The notes: generated by a model not told the origin, from the letters alone. Shown: positions 48,564 to 57,325, numbered from the stretch's first letter. The stretch is DNA of 64,000 nucleotides from Fimbriiglobus ruber (GCF_002197845.1 NZ_NIDE01000005.1:868001-932000); one strand, 5' to 3'. Program-made: numbers and translations.

Positions 48564-48645
48564 GGGCGTTCCCCTTCGGGTCGCGTGCTTCCGGGCTCGC
48601 TAAACGCTCGGTCCTTACGGACCAAGCCCTCCCGCACGCTAACGC
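48564..48645 (+). repeat. Interspersed multi-hairpin repeat, copy 9
   Basis: Begins GGGCGTTCCCCTTCGGGT and ends CACGCTAACGC. Contains the perfect hairpin GGTCC-TTAC-GGACC. Between convergent genes; last copy before the phage module. Confidence 0.75.
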
Positions 48646-48733
48646 AAGAGAAGGTGGCTCTGCCCCCTCGCCTACAAGCCCCTCGCTGCGCTCGCCTACG
48701 GTTCGTGGCGGGTGGCTCGCTTAGTTGAATTTC

Positions 48734-49699
48734 TCAGGCCTCGACAAGCTGCGCGATTACGTCAACCGGAATCGTGGCGAAATCGAAATTGGTTTGCCAC
48801 TGCTCTGGACCCATCGTCAGTTCAAGCCGAGTGTAGACACACGGCTCTGCCTTAGTGTCTCCGATCTCGTTGAGAAATGCTTGCAGCACTTTCACCGCGG
48901 GTTGCATCGCCGCTTTATCGTTGCGGGTGACCACCTCCTCGATTCGCCGCAGAGAATCCACCACGCTGCCGATGTACCCGCGTAACGGGAACTCATCGGG
49001 CAGTGCCTCAAGGTCTGGCTTCACATCCTTGCCCCAGCTACTGAAGTTGTTCAGAAGCTCGCTCTTCATGAAAAAGAAGTCGAGGCTGTGCTGTATCGCC
49101 TCGTCCGGGTTCGGGGTAGCCAGTTTCGACAGTCCCGAAATCTTCCCAAGCGGCATCCCGCAGTGCTGCGTGTAATTTCGCAGCTTGTAGATGAAGCGAT
49201 AGGAAAAGTGACCGTCGTACTCTTTTGCTGTAGCGTCCTTGAAGTCTGCCACTTGCGTAGAGTTGTCACCGTAGATCCGCTTTAACCGGGTTTCCGTGTG
49301 GTCGAGATAGGTACGCATCGACGAGAGGAAGTTCAGAACCCGCTGATTAAGCCAAATCGCCAGTCTGGCCACCCATTCACGGGTCACCCCCGCCTCGGAA
49401 GAGTACGACTGCTCGATGTCCTTGATGGATTTCTCGAACTCCTTGGCGTTAAGGTAAGCGATCTCGATGACCTGCCGCGCAGCGCGGAACTTCGCGAGCT
49501 GATCCGCGGCATCGTTGTACGAGGCGAACTCTTCCGGTGTCAGCATCCGAAGAACTGCGAAGTCTTCTGAAACGGGAGGCTTTCCGAGAACGGCGGTTCC
49601 TCTGGTTCCCAGACGGGGCGTGTTCGGGAAATGCTCCTGCACAATCCCCAATGCCACGGGTGTCAGGTATTCCATGATCGGGATCAATTGATTCGCCAT
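48734..49699 (-). CDS. HEPN-like helical protein, 321 aa
   Basis: Predicted almost entirely helical. RFIYKLRNYTQHCGMPLG near residue 175 contains R-x4-H, the catalytic motif of HEPN RNases, in the typical context LRNxxxH. The rest of the protein has no recognised domain. It may be a toxin or defence RNase, or a HEPN-fold protein without activity. It stands alone on the leftward strand. Confidence 0.55.
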   Translation of the reverse strand: MANQLIPIMEYLTPVALGIVQEHFPNTPRLGTRGTAVLGKPPVSEDFAVLRMLTPEEFASYNDAADQLAKFRAARQVIEIAYLNAKEFEKSIKDIEQSYSSEAGVTREWVARLAIWLNQRVLNFLSSMRTYLDHTETRLKRIYGDNSTQVADFKDATAKEYDGHFSYRFIYKLRNYTQHCGMPLGKISGLSKLATPNPDEAIQHSLDFFFMKSELLNNFSSWGKDVKPDLEALPDEFPLRGYIGSVVDSLRRIEEVVTRNDKAAMQPAVKVLQAFLNEIGDTKAEPCVYTRLELTMGPEQWQTNFDFATIPVDVIAQLVEA

Positions 49700-49741
49700 C
49701 GCGTACCTCCTCCGGTCAAATTACTGACGGTTAACGCGGCG

Positions 49742-49843
49742 TCACTTCTTTCCCGGCGGCGACCATGCCTTGATGTCGATTTCGGTCACGTTGTCCCTGG
49801 GCCGGATCGACTCCCGGCGGCCCAGCGTGAGTTCCCGGTGCAT
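49742..49843 (-). CDS. Possible 33-aa protein
   Basis: Reads MHRELTLGRRESIRPRDNVT and ends IKAWSPPGKK. Protein-like composition, but very short, and a rightward small gene begins 20 bases from its start. Low confidence. Confidence 0.3.
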   Translation of the reverse strand: MHRELTLGRRESIRPRDNVTEIDIKAWSPPGKK

Positions 49844-49862
49844 GTCGTGCAGATTCCTGCCG

Positions 49863-50018
49863 GTGACCCGGACCGACGACATGGACGTCCTGAGCGACCT
49901 CCTCGGCGACCTGATGCACTGGGCCGACCGCAACAACTGCGACTTCGAAGCCGCGAGCCTACGAGCCCAAAGCCACTACGAGGCGGAAACCGGTGGAGTG
50001 GCCAAGGTCACTACTTAA
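49863..50018 (+). CDS. Small acidic protein, 51 aa
   Basis: GTG start; reads DVLSDLLGDLMHWADRNNCD then FEAASLRAQSHYEAETGG. The DLMHW-D...HY-x-E pattern is common to small proteins of phages and high-GC bacteria, function unknown. A terminator follows 32 bases after the stop. Confidence 0.5.
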   Translation: MTRTDDMDVLSDLLGDLMHWADRNNCDFEAASLRAQSHYEAETGGVAKVTT

Positions 50019-50050
50019 TCCGCCGGGCCACCACTCCAGACCCCGCCGGT

Positions 50051-50072
50051 AACCCCGAGCGGGGTTTTCTTT
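50051..50072 (+). terminator. Rho-independent terminator
   Basis: AACCCC-GAGC-GGGGTT followed by TTCTTT. Ends rightward transcription after the small gene at 49863. Confidence 0.75.
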
Positions 50073-50163
50073 GGCCTGTTACACCATCGAAGGCGCCCCC
50101 CCCCGGAGGCTCAAGCCCGGTTACCCTAAGGCATAACGAGTCGATGAAATTAACCCATTGAGT

Positions 50164-51132
50164 TCAATCCCCTGATGCTCCTCGCTTCGCCGCTCCGACC
50201 ATACTCAGCAATTTCGCCTTGTCCGCCATCACCCCGTTCGTGTTGAGAAACGTGAAGTTAGGTGTCGCCGAGATTACTTGGCGCGCTCCAAAGCAGGTCC
50301 ATCGGTTGAAGAGAGCCGCGCCTTCTGGCTTCACACCCAGGATGGGCGGTTGCCTTTCGTAGCGTGCAATGGCGATCAGCCTTCGGGTCAGCGGGAACGT
50401 CAGGACGGTGCCAGGCGTTGCGACCGTGAGCCGCTTCGTGGGGTCAGTATCCTTGGTCGGCCACACGCTGACGGGAGCATCGGAACAGAGCAGGTCGGGT
50501 GCATCCGGGGCAAGTACCCCCAATGTCCAATAACGCTCATTTAAAACTGGTAGAAGCTCGTCAATCATCTGCTTGACCATTATCTGGACGTGAGTCGTCT
50601 GGTCGAGATCGACCGTGTACTCTTCGCTGAGGGCCAACCGCTTGAAGTTCTCGAATTCGCTATCTGGTACAACATGGCCGAGCGTCTCCATCGTTTGCCG
50701 AAACTGGGCCCACCCTTCAGGTGTTGAAAACATTTCCCGCAGCTCGGCCTTCATGTTGCGGTCGACCGCGTTTGCAACTGTTTTTCGCGTACCCTGCAGC
50801 CTCGTGACTTGGATCGCGACGAAGTTGAGGAACCAGACAAAATCGTCCCCCGACGGCAATTTCTGATCTTGGACGATAGATCGAAGCACGCGGGCAAATT
50901 CGCCCTCTAGCATCGCCAGCACCTTCTCCACTTGGTCGGGGTCTTCTTCAACCCCGAGATCCACAACGTACAAATCCTTCTCTCGGGCGGTGTTTTCGGG
51001 GCTGGCACGCCACTCTTTGCAGGTACTCAGATCGACAACGAACAGTTCGCCGTCCGGCTTACCAGACATGGTAAAGGCCGAGAGGTAGAACTTCGGTAGG
51101 TAGTGGCTTTTCCGTGGCCTTTTCGGCTTCAT
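50164..51132 (-). CDS. DUF4238 domain protein, 322 aa
   Basis: The start RKSHYLPKFYLSAFTMSGKP fits DUF4238 (H-Y-x-P-x-F-Y-L-x-x-F), followed by the usual TAREKDLYVVD segment and a late LLCSDAPVSVWP. About 300 residues is normal for the family. Function is not established; members often sit in accessory and defence-rich regions. Confidence 0.8.
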   Translation of the reverse strand: MKPKRPRKSHYLPKFYLSAFTMSGKPDGELFVVDLSTCKEWRASPENTAREKDLYVVDLGVEEDPDQVEKVLAMLEGEFARVLRSIVQDQKLPSGDDFVWFLNFVAIQVTRLQGTRKTVANAVDRNMKAELREMFSTPEGWAQFRQTMETLGHVVPDSEFENFKRLALSEEYTVDLDQTTHVQIMVKQMIDELLPVLNERYWTLGVLAPDAPDLLCSDAPVSVWPTKDTDPTKRLTVATPGTVLTFPLTRRLIAIARYERQPPILGVKPEGAALFNRWTCFGARQVISATPNFTFLNTNGVMADKAKLLSMVGAAKRGASGD

Positions 51133-51317
51133 TTGGTCGCCTGCGTTCTCGATTCTGAAGGTGATATATTACCTCTTTACTTGAAAAGAGGGCGATTATA
51201 GAAGTTGGTTCGCAGCCACGACATGTTAAGGGTGTCTCTGAGTGGACCAAAAGACGGCTACTCAAGCCCCGTTACCCCGCTTGCCGATATTACCAAGACC
51301 CAGGAGGAGCCGAACGA

Positions 51318-51582
51318 ATGACACCGTTCGCACGCGTTGATCGGTGCTGCCCGAAATGCCAGAGTACGGATTACTTGTTCCGAGCCAGGAGGACGGTCGA
51401 GGAAGGGGACGAGAAGTTCGCGGTGACGAAGTACCGCTGTAGGCTTGCTCGAACGAGTGGCGAGAGCGCATCCCGGCGCCACCGGAACCGCCGAAGTGGA
51501 AGAGGCGGCGTGAGCCTACGCAACCCTCATCTCTGCCAGGGATGCATGGGCACTTCCTCCGGAAATGTCCGGGATGACGACG
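51318..51582 (+). pseudogene. Zinc-ribbon protein with one-base frameshift
   Basis: Starts MTPFARVDRCCPKCQSTDYL; the first CxxC is followed by VTKYRC near residue 41. One base seems missing near 51440 (AGG for AAGG). Restoring it gives CKACSNEWRERIPAPPEPPK then WKRRRE, i.e. a second CxxC that completes the ribbon. As written, the frame instead continues with an Arg/Ser-rich tail. Probably a normal small zinc-ribbon protein if the base is an error. Confidence 0.55.
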
Positions 51583-51962
51583 AGTTCTAACTCGATGACC
51601 CCAGGCAGGTCCACCCGGTAGTCCTCTACCTCTTCGGTTGACCCGCTGAAGTTCCACTGCTGCCGAACAATCTCCCTGGGTTCTGACGCCGCGTTCACCC
51701 ACCTGAGAACGAATTCTTGCGTCCGGGTGTAGGCATCTGCCACGAACCGCAGGCGGATACGCCGGATATGTTGGGGGCCGTCGAACACCAGGCGGATGGT
51801 TTGTGGCCCGGGGCGGGAGGCACGCCAGCCTGTACCCGGGAGGAGTGCGGCTTCGACCGGGTGTTCCGGTTCCTCCGAGCTGACCTCGACCCTCGCCACA
51901 TCTCCGGGTTCATCCACACATCGCGGGGTGGGTTGGTCAGGCGGGATAATACTCTTCCTCAT
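51516..51962 (-). CDS. Carbohydrate-binding-like (discoidin-type) protein, 148 aa
   Basis: The pattern RLVFDGPQHIRRIRLRFVAD then RTQEFVLRWV and IVRQQWNFSGS, ending PDISGGSAHASLAEMRVA, fits a bacterial F5/8-type-C-like family of about 145 residues found in many proteobacteria. ATG 51962 is the natural start. Function unknown; ligand not predictable. Confidence 0.65.
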   Translation of the reverse strand: MRKSIIPPDQPTPRCVDEPGDVARVEVSSEEPEHPVEAALLPGTGWRASRPGPQTIRLVFDGPQHIRRIRLRFVADAYTRTQEFVLRWVNAASEPREIVRQQWNFSGSTEEVEDYRVDLPGVIELELVVIPDISGGSAHASLAEMRVA

Positions 51963-52272
51963 GGCGCTCTCCGGGAACCGGGGGAAGCGGTCATCATACC
52001 CGCTTGGGGTACTGGCAGGGGACGAGCGTCGCCCATTCGGTGAGTCCAACGCGGCTCAAGGGCGATGGCAATCGGGGGGGCGGCATACGGTCCTGGGGCG
52101 TTAAAACGGGGTCCTGCGGGAGGGGCTAAAGTCGGGTTTCGGAGCTCGAAAACCGAGGTTAAGGCAGGGAGGCAGAATTAAGATGGTTACCCCACAGGCG
52201 TCTCCCCGAGGTTTCACATCGGGCTTTTTGACCCGCGACAACGGCGGGGTTTTTCTCCGAGAAAATCTCACC

Positions 52273-52884
52273 CTACGGATTGAGCCAAGACAAGCCCTTT
52301 ACAACGTGCCGGATGGTTTCATCCTCGACTCCGTAGATGCCGGAAATGGCTTCGATGGTCATGCCCCGGCAGTACAAAATTCGGATATTGGTTGCCATCG
52401 GCCAAGTCAGCTTTCGCTCGATTTTAGCGGCGCGTCCCTTCGCCCACATGTCGCGGATGTTGTCCTGATTCGTCCCGAGGAACAAGTGGGCCGGATTCAC
52501 ACAACGTCGATTGTCGCAGCGATGGCAGACTTGCAGGCCGGCGGGAATTGGCCCGACCAATCGCTCGTAAGCGAAACGGTGGGCCCGTACCTTGGTGTAC
52601 TTTCCGATGCCCATAATGCCGTATCCCTTCGGGTGCCGGTAGCAGGCCCACTCCCAGCATCCCGTTTCGGGATTCACGGCGTACTTCTGGTGGAACCGTT
52701 CGAGCGGATCGCCGAACTGGAGAATGCCCTCGGTGTTGCCGTGGCGCGACATCCGAGCGTAATGCTTCGGGCACATGCCCTTAGTCTTCGCTGTTTGCTC
52801 GCATCCTTCGACGGAGCATGGAGGCTTAGCCTTGCGTCCGCACTTGCGCTTCTCGGTAACTGTGTTTATTGTGCCTTCAGCCAT
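52273..52884 (-). CDS. HNH endonuclease, 203 aa
   Basis: Homing-type HNH core: LQVCHRCDNRRCVNPAHLFL near residue 130, followed by GTNQDNIRDMWAKGR. An N-terminal zinc segment (CSVEGCEQTAKTKGMCPKHY) and a C-terminal HTH-like part (MTIEAISGIYGVEDETIRHV) would bind DNA. Such free-standing HNH genes are selfish or phage-associated DNA-cutting elements. A leftward promoter (TTGACA at 52976-52971, 17 bp, ACAGAT) lies about 65 bases upstream of the ATG. Confidence 0.85.
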   Translation of the reverse strand: MAEGTINTVTEKRKCGRKAKPPCSVEGCEQTAKTKGMCPKHYARMSRHGNTEGILQFGDPLERFHQKYAVNPETGCWEWACYRHPKGYGIMGIGKYTKVRAHRFAYERLVGPIPAGLQVCHRCDNRRCVNPAHLFLGTNQDNIRDMWAKGRAAKIERKLTWPMATNIRILYCRGMTIEAISGIYGVEDETIRHVVKGLSWLNP

Positions 52885-52947
52885 CGCGACTCCATTCGCT
52901 TTCGGTTAGGAACCTCGCACGCGTGCCACCGCTGCGGGGTTTCGTCT

Positions 52948-52976
52948 ATCTGTGGCAGAGTTTCAGCGAGTGTCAA
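52948..52976 (-). promoter_or_regulatory. Promoter of the HNH gene
   Basis: On the - strand: TTGACA (52976-52971), 17 bp, ACAGAT (52953-52948). Confidence 0.4.
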
Positions 52977-53114
52977 CGACTCGTCACTCTTTGCCGCTTC
53001 CGGCCCCGCGGTTGACGCTCGGCCCCCGGTCGACACCCTCCGTAGGCGGGCGGGCACTTCCGGACGGGATGACCCAGGTAGGTATCAGTTTCTTCGATGT
53101 TCGATTCGGATTCC

Positions 53115-53309
53115 TTATCGCCGTCCGGCATACGCAAGCATTCCAATCATGTCCAGCGCACTCATCATGTCGCGGTACTTGGCCGCCTGCTCGGCGAACT
53201 GTTCACGGTCCTCACGCGGCGCCTGGCGGAACTTTCGCATCTGCTCGTCGTGCAGAAGGCGGAGGAGGCGCTTGCTGCCGAGGGAGACGCTGTGAACGTT
53301 TGAGAACAT
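53115..53309 (-). CDS. Small helical protein, 64 aa
   Basis: Reads KRLLRLLHDEQMRKFRQAPR then EQFAEQAAKYRDMMSALD; amphipathic and basic, not recognised. It lies downstream of the phage recombination block on the same strand and may be its last gene. Confidence 0.5.
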   Translation of the reverse strand: MFSNVHSVSLGSKRLLRLLHDEQMRKFRQAPREDREQFAEQAAKYRDMMSALDMIGMLAYAGRR

Positions 53310-53345
53310 CCAGGAGGCCGTTTAGAGTTCAGAATCACGTGACGT

Positions 53346-53559
53346 TTAGCACAAGATGTGGGGAGATGCCAGCGGTTCCAGGTTCATTCGGTTACGTACC
53401 GCTCGAAGTTCCGCCATCTTGAGAGCGACGGCTATGAAGCCGGCGGGGATGGGGGATCATCTCTTGCCGGTGCGGGACGGGGCGATGGACCGCGATCATT
53501 CCGTAATGGCACGGTTCTGCGGAGACGTAATGAAAGGCATCGTCCGTGCTGCCGGTCAT
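53346..53559 (-). pseudogene. Small gene with one-base frameshift, 70 aa if repaired
   Basis: ATG overlaps the stop of the GapR-like gene (ATGA). The frame reads [20 protein letters not shown]. Removing one C from the CCCC run near 53447 continues as AGFIAVALKMAELRAVRNRM to a stop at 53346, exactly 71 codons. Not recognised. Supported by coupling and by the coding-like sequence on both sides of the break. Confidence 0.45.
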
Positions 53560-53837
53560 GCCGCCTCCTCGTCGTCTTCCAACTCGGGGGCCATCCCGAG
53601 GGCACGGAGGTAGGTATCGAGAATCGATTCCTGCTCGTCGCGTTCGCTGGCGTCCAGCTTCCGGAGCTTGATAATCTGGCGAATCGCCTTCACGTCAAAG
53701 CCATTTCCTTTCGCCTCGGCGAATACGTCGCGGATGTCACCCGCGATCGCGGCCTTCTCTTCTTCCAATTTCTCGACTCGCTCGATAACACTCCTAAGTT
53801 GGTCGGCTGACTGACTGGTGTCGATCATGGTTTTCAT
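53556..53837 (-). CDS. GapR-like (DUF2312) DNA-binding protein, 93 aa
   Basis: Residues 8-80 match the DUF2312/GapR pattern: [20 protein letters not shown] then [20 protein letters not shown] and QIIKLRKLD. GapR clamps overtwisted DNA and stimulates topoisomerases ahead of replication; phage and prophage copies are common. ATG with AAAGGA upstream. Located in the leftward recombination operon after SSB. Confidence 0.85.
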   Translation of the reverse strand: MKTMIDTSQSADQLRSVIERVEKLEEEKAAIAGDIRDVFAEAKGNGFDVKAIRQIIKLRKLDASERDEQESILDTYLRALGMAPELEDDEEAA

Positions 53838-53866
53838 GGCTAAATCCTTTCTGTTTGGTTGCTAAT

Positions 53867-54301
53867 TTAAAACGGTATTTCATCATCAATAGGTTGTGAT
53901 GCCGCCGGCTCGTCCGCGCGGGCCGATGATGCCGCGGGAGCGTCCTCTCGTTTCGGGTCCAGAAGGACCAGAGTGGCCCCGAACCCTTGAAGAACAACCT
54001 CGGTGGCGTACCTCTCCTGCCCGCTTTGGTCCGTCCACTTCCGGGTTTGAAGCTGACCTTCGAGATACACTTTCGAGCCCTTCCGCAGATAATCGCGGGC
54101 GACACCGGTTAATCCATCGTTGAAGATGACTGCGCGGTGCCACTCGACACGCTCGCGGCGTTCGCCCGTATTCCGATCCTTCCACGATTCGGACGTGGCC
54201 ACCGAAAGCGTGGCGATCTCCCTCCCGTCCTGCGTTTTGCGGATCTCCGGGTCTTTACCCAGGTGACCAAGTAAGGTGACCCGATTGATGCTTCCTGCCA
54301 T
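53867..54301 (-). CDS. ssb: Single-stranded DNA-binding protein
   Basis: OB-fold start [40 protein letters not shown] and [16 protein letters not shown], with a disordered linker and the acidic tip DDEIPF that recruits partner proteins. 144 residues is typical. In this operon it should protect single strands during Bet-mediated annealing and phage replication. Confidence 0.95.
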   Translation of the reverse strand: MAGSINRVTLLGHLGKDPEIRKTQDGREIATLSVATSESWKDRNTGERRERVEWHRAVIFNDGLTGVARDYLRKGSKVYLEGQLQTRKWTDQSGQERYATEVVLQGFGATLVLLDPKREDAPAASSARADEPAASQPIDDEIPF

Positions 54302-54312
54302 GTTTTTCCTCC

Positions 54313-54753
54313 TCAGTTGGTTGACTCAAACGCTTCGTCGGGCGACGGGATCTTCAGATCGAGCCGGTCGGCCGCCCACGCCTTGACGGCTTCGATGTAG
54401 TTGCTGAATTCCGTCGTCGTCAGCTTGGCCGTCGATCCCGGACCCCGGAACACTTCGCCTTCCACGGTTACCAAGACTTGACTCAACCTGCCGACCTCGG
54501 CTTTCAGGAAGTCGTGAACGTCGTCGGAATTCACCATGTTGCCGGCGTCCCGGAACGCGTCGGTGATAAGCTTCACCACACATCCCCAGTAGTACCGGTT
54601 CTGCTGCGAGGAGCGGGCTTTCTTGACCTCCTCGACCGAGATCACGATCCGCCTCCCGTCGAACTTGCGGATGACGTCCCCGATCCGCCGGGCATCCCGC
54701 TCCGGGAGTCGGCCATCGACCACCGGGCAGACAAATTCGAGGGCCCGGGTCAT
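54313..54753 (-). CDS. NinB-like recombination protein, 146 aa
   Basis: Matches the lambda NinB (Orf) pattern: [20 protein letters not shown] then [17 protein letters not shown], and a C-terminal [20 protein letters not shown]. Lambda Orf is a recombination mediator that works with SSB and Red beta. It lies between ssb and the zinc-finger gene in the same operon, agreeing with that role. Confidence 0.85.
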   Translation of the reverse strand: MTRALEFVCPVVDGRLPERDARRIGDVIRKFDGRRIVISVEEVKKARSSQQNRYYWGCVVKLITDAFRDAGNMVNSDDVHDFLKAEVGRLSQVLVTVEGEVFRGPGSTAKLTTTEFSNYIEAVKAWAADRLDLKIPSPDEAFESTN

Positions 54754-55193
54754 GCCGCTCTCCTCGAATGGAGTCGACGGGCGTAGGGCTCACAAAGGGT
54801 GACGACCCGTCGGCAGGTGTCCGCATCAAACAGTCCGATGTGACACTGCTCGACCGGGATGCCGAGTTGACCAGCCAGCCACTGATAGCCGGTGCCTCGC
54901 GCCCGGATTTTCGGGTCTGGACCCTGCTCCCGCTGTCGCTTCGCTAGCTTCGCTTTCCAGAGGGGATCGAAGCTATTGTGAGCTTTGAGCTTCCAGCCCC
55001 GAAGCTCTTTGTTCGCCAACCGTCCCAGGGGTGTCTCGGTCCCCGGATGGCACCCCACATAGGCGTCGCAGGTCGGGTAGCGTTCACAGGCCCAGAACGC
55101 TTTGTCGGATAGGTTCGGCCACCGGTCGGCATAGATCGCCCGACCCAGGACGAGCTTGGCCCCGCTCCCGCAGTACGGACAAAACAAGCTCAT
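54750..55193 (-). CDS. DUF3268-type zinc-finger protein, 147 aa
   Basis: Reads FCPYCGSGAKLVLGRAIYAD then FWACERYPTCDAYVGCHPGT, PLGRLANKELRGWKLKAH and FDPLWKAK, the DUF3268 pattern of phage and plasmid proteins. Cys residues form a zinc ribbon. ATG overlaps the Bet stop (ATGA). Function unknown, but conserved next to phage recombination genes. Confidence 0.8.
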   Translation of the reverse strand: MSLFCPYCGSGAKLVLGRAIYADRWPNLSDKAFWACERYPTCDAYVGCHPGTETPLGRLANKELRGWKLKAHNSFDPLWKAKLAKRQREQGPDPKIRARGTGYQWLAGQLGIPVEQCHIGLFDADTCRRVVTLCEPYARRLHSRRAA

Positions 55194-56158
55194 GCGGCCG
55201 ACCCGAGCGGGCTCTCGACCAGCTTCGCCCGATGTTGCTCCAGGTCTTTCTTCAACTGCAACGCATCCGACGAGGCCACGGCCCAATATTGCTGGAGCGC
55301 CCGGACGTTCTGACCCTTCCAGAAGTCGAAAGACGTTACGTCGTCGAGGGACTGTACGTACTCCATGACCCGATCGGCGAACCGGCCCAGGGGCACAAGT
55401 TGGAGACCCTCGGTCATCTCGAAGATCGCCGGCACCGTCTCCTTCGTGGCGGTTCGTTTGAGCCGTTCGTCCCGCTCGTACGCCTCGACTGCCTCCGTGG
55501 CGGTCATGTCCAGGTGGACCTTGTCCATCTCCTCTTGGACGTACAGGCCGCTGAGCGCTTCCGGCCACCCCCTCCGCAACGCTTGCGCCTCCGCACACTT
55601 GCCGAGCATGACGTGCGGCATGTTCTTCCAGTTGCCTTCTTTCAGCGTTTTCTTCGCGCTCTTGGCCACTTTCTTCTTCTTCGGCTTCCCGGTATCCGGC
55701 CACGTCTCGCCCGTGTCCACCCAGTCGAATTCGGCATCATCCAGCGGGGCGAACTCATCCCACCGGGCCTCGCCGACGACGGGATACCACACCTTGTCCG
55801 GGCCGAACTTGAAGACCTTGACGACCGCACGAATGAGCCCCATCGGGTTGCCCTGCGGGTCTCTCAGCGCGGCATCGGCTTCGAAGCGGGTTTCCTCCTC
55901 GGCCGGCCGGTAATCCCCGCACCGCTGGGCCTTCGCCCGGTAGCCGTCGATGCTGGTCACGATCACGAGCTGTCGCTTGGCTAGATTATCTTTGTTGTAG
56001 ACCTGGGCGAAGATTTGCTTCTTGAACGGGTCCAGACCCTGCTGCTTACAAATCTCGACGAACAGGTCGAATTCCTCCTGGTTGCAGTCCTTGGCGACCG
56101 TCCGGCGAATGAGCGAGAGCTGGGGCGCGGAGTAACTCCTGTGGGCGATGTCGGTCAT
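55190..56158 (-). CDS. bet: Phage recombination protein Bet (RecT/Red-beta superfamily)
   Basis: 322 residues. The start LSLIRRTVAKDCNQEEFDLF then CKQQGLDPFKKQIFAQVYNK and IDGYRAKAQRCGDY is the Bet family signature, and NMPHVMLGKCAEAQALRRGW completes the core by residue 220; the C-terminal 100 residues are variable. Bet anneals complementary single strands during phage recombination. Its usual partner is a lambda-type exonuclease or RecE, which is not seen in this operon. A 4-nt overlap joins it to the Gp157-like gene upstream. Confidence 0.92.
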   Translation of the reverse strand: MTDIAHRSYSAPQLSLIRRTVAKDCNQEEFDLFVEICKQQGLDPFKKQIFAQVYNKDNLAKRQLVIVTSIDGYRAKAQRCGDYRPAEEETRFEADAALRDPQGNPMGLIRAVVKVFKFGPDKVWYPVVGEARWDEFAPLDDAEFDWVDTGETWPDTGKPKKKKVAKSAKKTLKEGNWKNMPHVMLGKCAEAQALRRGWPEALSGLYVQEEMDKVHLDMTATEAVEAYERDERLKRTATKETVPAIFEMTEGLQLVPLGRFADRVMEYVQSLDDVTSFDFWKGQNVRALQQYWAVASSDALQLKKDLEQHRAKLVESPLGSAA

Positions 56159-56660
56159 TCTTTCCTCCGGATGGTCAAGCTGATTTTCCCGTTCCCGAGC
56201 GAGACCCCGTCGATCACCTCCCCGTCGGTCAAGACCGCGTCCTTCAGGGCTTTCTTGTCCAGCTTGGGAGGCTGGGGGTGAAGAACCGGGACGGCACGGC
56301 GGCCTCGTCGGTGACGACCACGTCCGGCGACCGGGTCGTAATGCCCAGCGTCAGTTCGGGGGAGGAAATCGCTTTCTCGCCACGGGTGTCCATGCACTGT
56401 AAAACGAGGGTCCGCAGCATCTCGGCGCCGTGGAGGAAGCGCTGCTTTCGCGCCTGAAGGTCTTTGATCCGCGACTCAATGGCCTCGGCCAGCATCTCCC
56501 GTTCGACCGCTTCCTCCGCGAGCTCGAGACACAGAGGCCGGAAATCCTCCGCGCCCGTCAACCCATCGGACATGTCGCCGAAATCTTCCGATTCAACCGC
56601 GTACCGGAGTTCACGAAGACGTCGGATCTTCGCACGGATATCGTTCTCACCTTGTTGCAT
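56155..56660 (-). pseudogene. Gp157-like phage protein with one-base frameshift
   Basis: The first part (starting MQQGENDIRAKIRRLRELRY, with EDFRPLCLELAEEAVEREML and a helical core) and the part after the break (PKLDKKALKDAVLTDGEVID then GVSLGNGKISLTIRRKE) together make a typical siphovirus Gp157-like protein of about 168 residues. One C is missing from a C run near 56281 (TPQPPKLDKK expected). This family is often found next to RecT/Bet and is linked to phage resistance functions. It may be intact if the missing base is an assembly error. Confidence 0.75.
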
Positions 56661-56673
56661 AACACCTCTCTTT

Positions 56674-56943
56674 CTAAAGCTCGCTTTTCGATGCCCGGTC
56701 GTTGTTCAGCTTGACTCGCAGGATCGTGGTAGAGACTTCGATCTGATCAAGAACCTGCTCGGCGGTAAGTGGGCCCTGGGTCATCCCGCTGAACGAATAC
56801 AGGCCTTCCGTGAGCGTCGAAGTGGGCAACGTGCCCAACGTCGCCAGGTTCCGCAGGACGGAATCGAAGGCGACCCAGTCCGCGTGATCCAGGTGAGGCC
56901 GTCGCTTGGTCGGCAATTCCACCACAACTTGATTGGTTAACAT
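56674..56943 (-). CDS. Small unknown phage protein, 89 aa
   Basis: Reads MLTNQVVVELPTKRRPHLDH; mixed alpha/beta, with LDQIEVSTTILRVKLNND at the end. GGAGGAAG precedes the ATG. Not recognised; part of the early leftward phage operon. Confidence 0.6.
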   Translation of the reverse strand: MLTNQVVVELPTKRRPHLDHADWVAFDSVLRNLATLGTLPTSTLTEGLYSFSGMTQGPLTAEQVLDQIEVSTTILRVKLNNDRASKSEL

Positions 56944-57145
56944 CACTTCCTCCAATGTCGAATTGTTGCACTGCGTATTCCGCGAATTCGAGCAAGTGCT
57001 GGATGGCGTCGGAATCGGCCCGTAGGCGTTGGCGATTCGCTGCAGAGATGCGGCAGCGCTTGCTAACGTCCATCCCCACCAGGCGGTGAAGAAGGACCAC
57101 GATTGCCCGGTCCAGCTTGGTTCGGTCCCAGTTAGTTGGTCGCAT
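56941..57145 (-). CDS. Small unknown phage protein, end uncertain
   Basis: Starts MRPTNWDRTKLDRAIVVLLH; helical, with RQRLRADSDAIQHLLEFAEY. As written the frame runs on to 56747 across the next gene. A single missing base near 56955 would instead give a stop overlapping the next ATG (TGATG), the spacing seen elsewhere in this operon. I list the short form; the long form is possible. Confidence 0.45.
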
Positions 57146-57148
57146 GAC

Positions 57149-57325
57149 TTACCTCCCTGTTTCATGGGTTTCTTCCAACTCCCACCGCGGCGGGAATTGC
57201 CACTCGACTCCGTGAAACTGCCGCCGTTCGCCCGGAACGCATAGGAACATCCCGAGCCCGTCGACGGGCCAATAGGTTCCGAGCAGGGCTTCGTGGGCGA
57301 GCGGTAGCAGAAATGTGCGGGTCAC
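57149..57325 (-). CDS. Small unknown protein, 58 aa
   Basis: GTG overlaps the stop of the upstream gene (GTGA). Reads TRTFLLPLAHEALLGTYWPV then PGERRQFHGVEWQFPPRWEL. Aromatic and Pro-rich; not recognised. The next ATG follows its stop by 3 bases. Confidence 0.6.
   Translation of the reverse strand: MTRTFLLPLAHEALLGTYWPVDGLGMFLCVPGERRQFHGVEWQFPPRWELEETHETGR

Noticed and set aside
6372-48645. Multi-hairpin repeats as attC sites
   Set aside because: Their ends are GGGCGTC...TGACGC, the opposite of the YAAC...GTTR polarity, and they do not follow single genes in a fixed direction. The true attC-like sites are at 41.9-43.1 kb.
6372-48645. CRISPR array
   Set aside because: Repeats are kilobases apart, vary in sequence and have no spacers; no cas gene is present.
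52183-53295. Long rightward open frame over the HNH gene
   Set aside because: The opposite strand encodes a clear HNH nuclease with promoter and start; this frame is its shadow.
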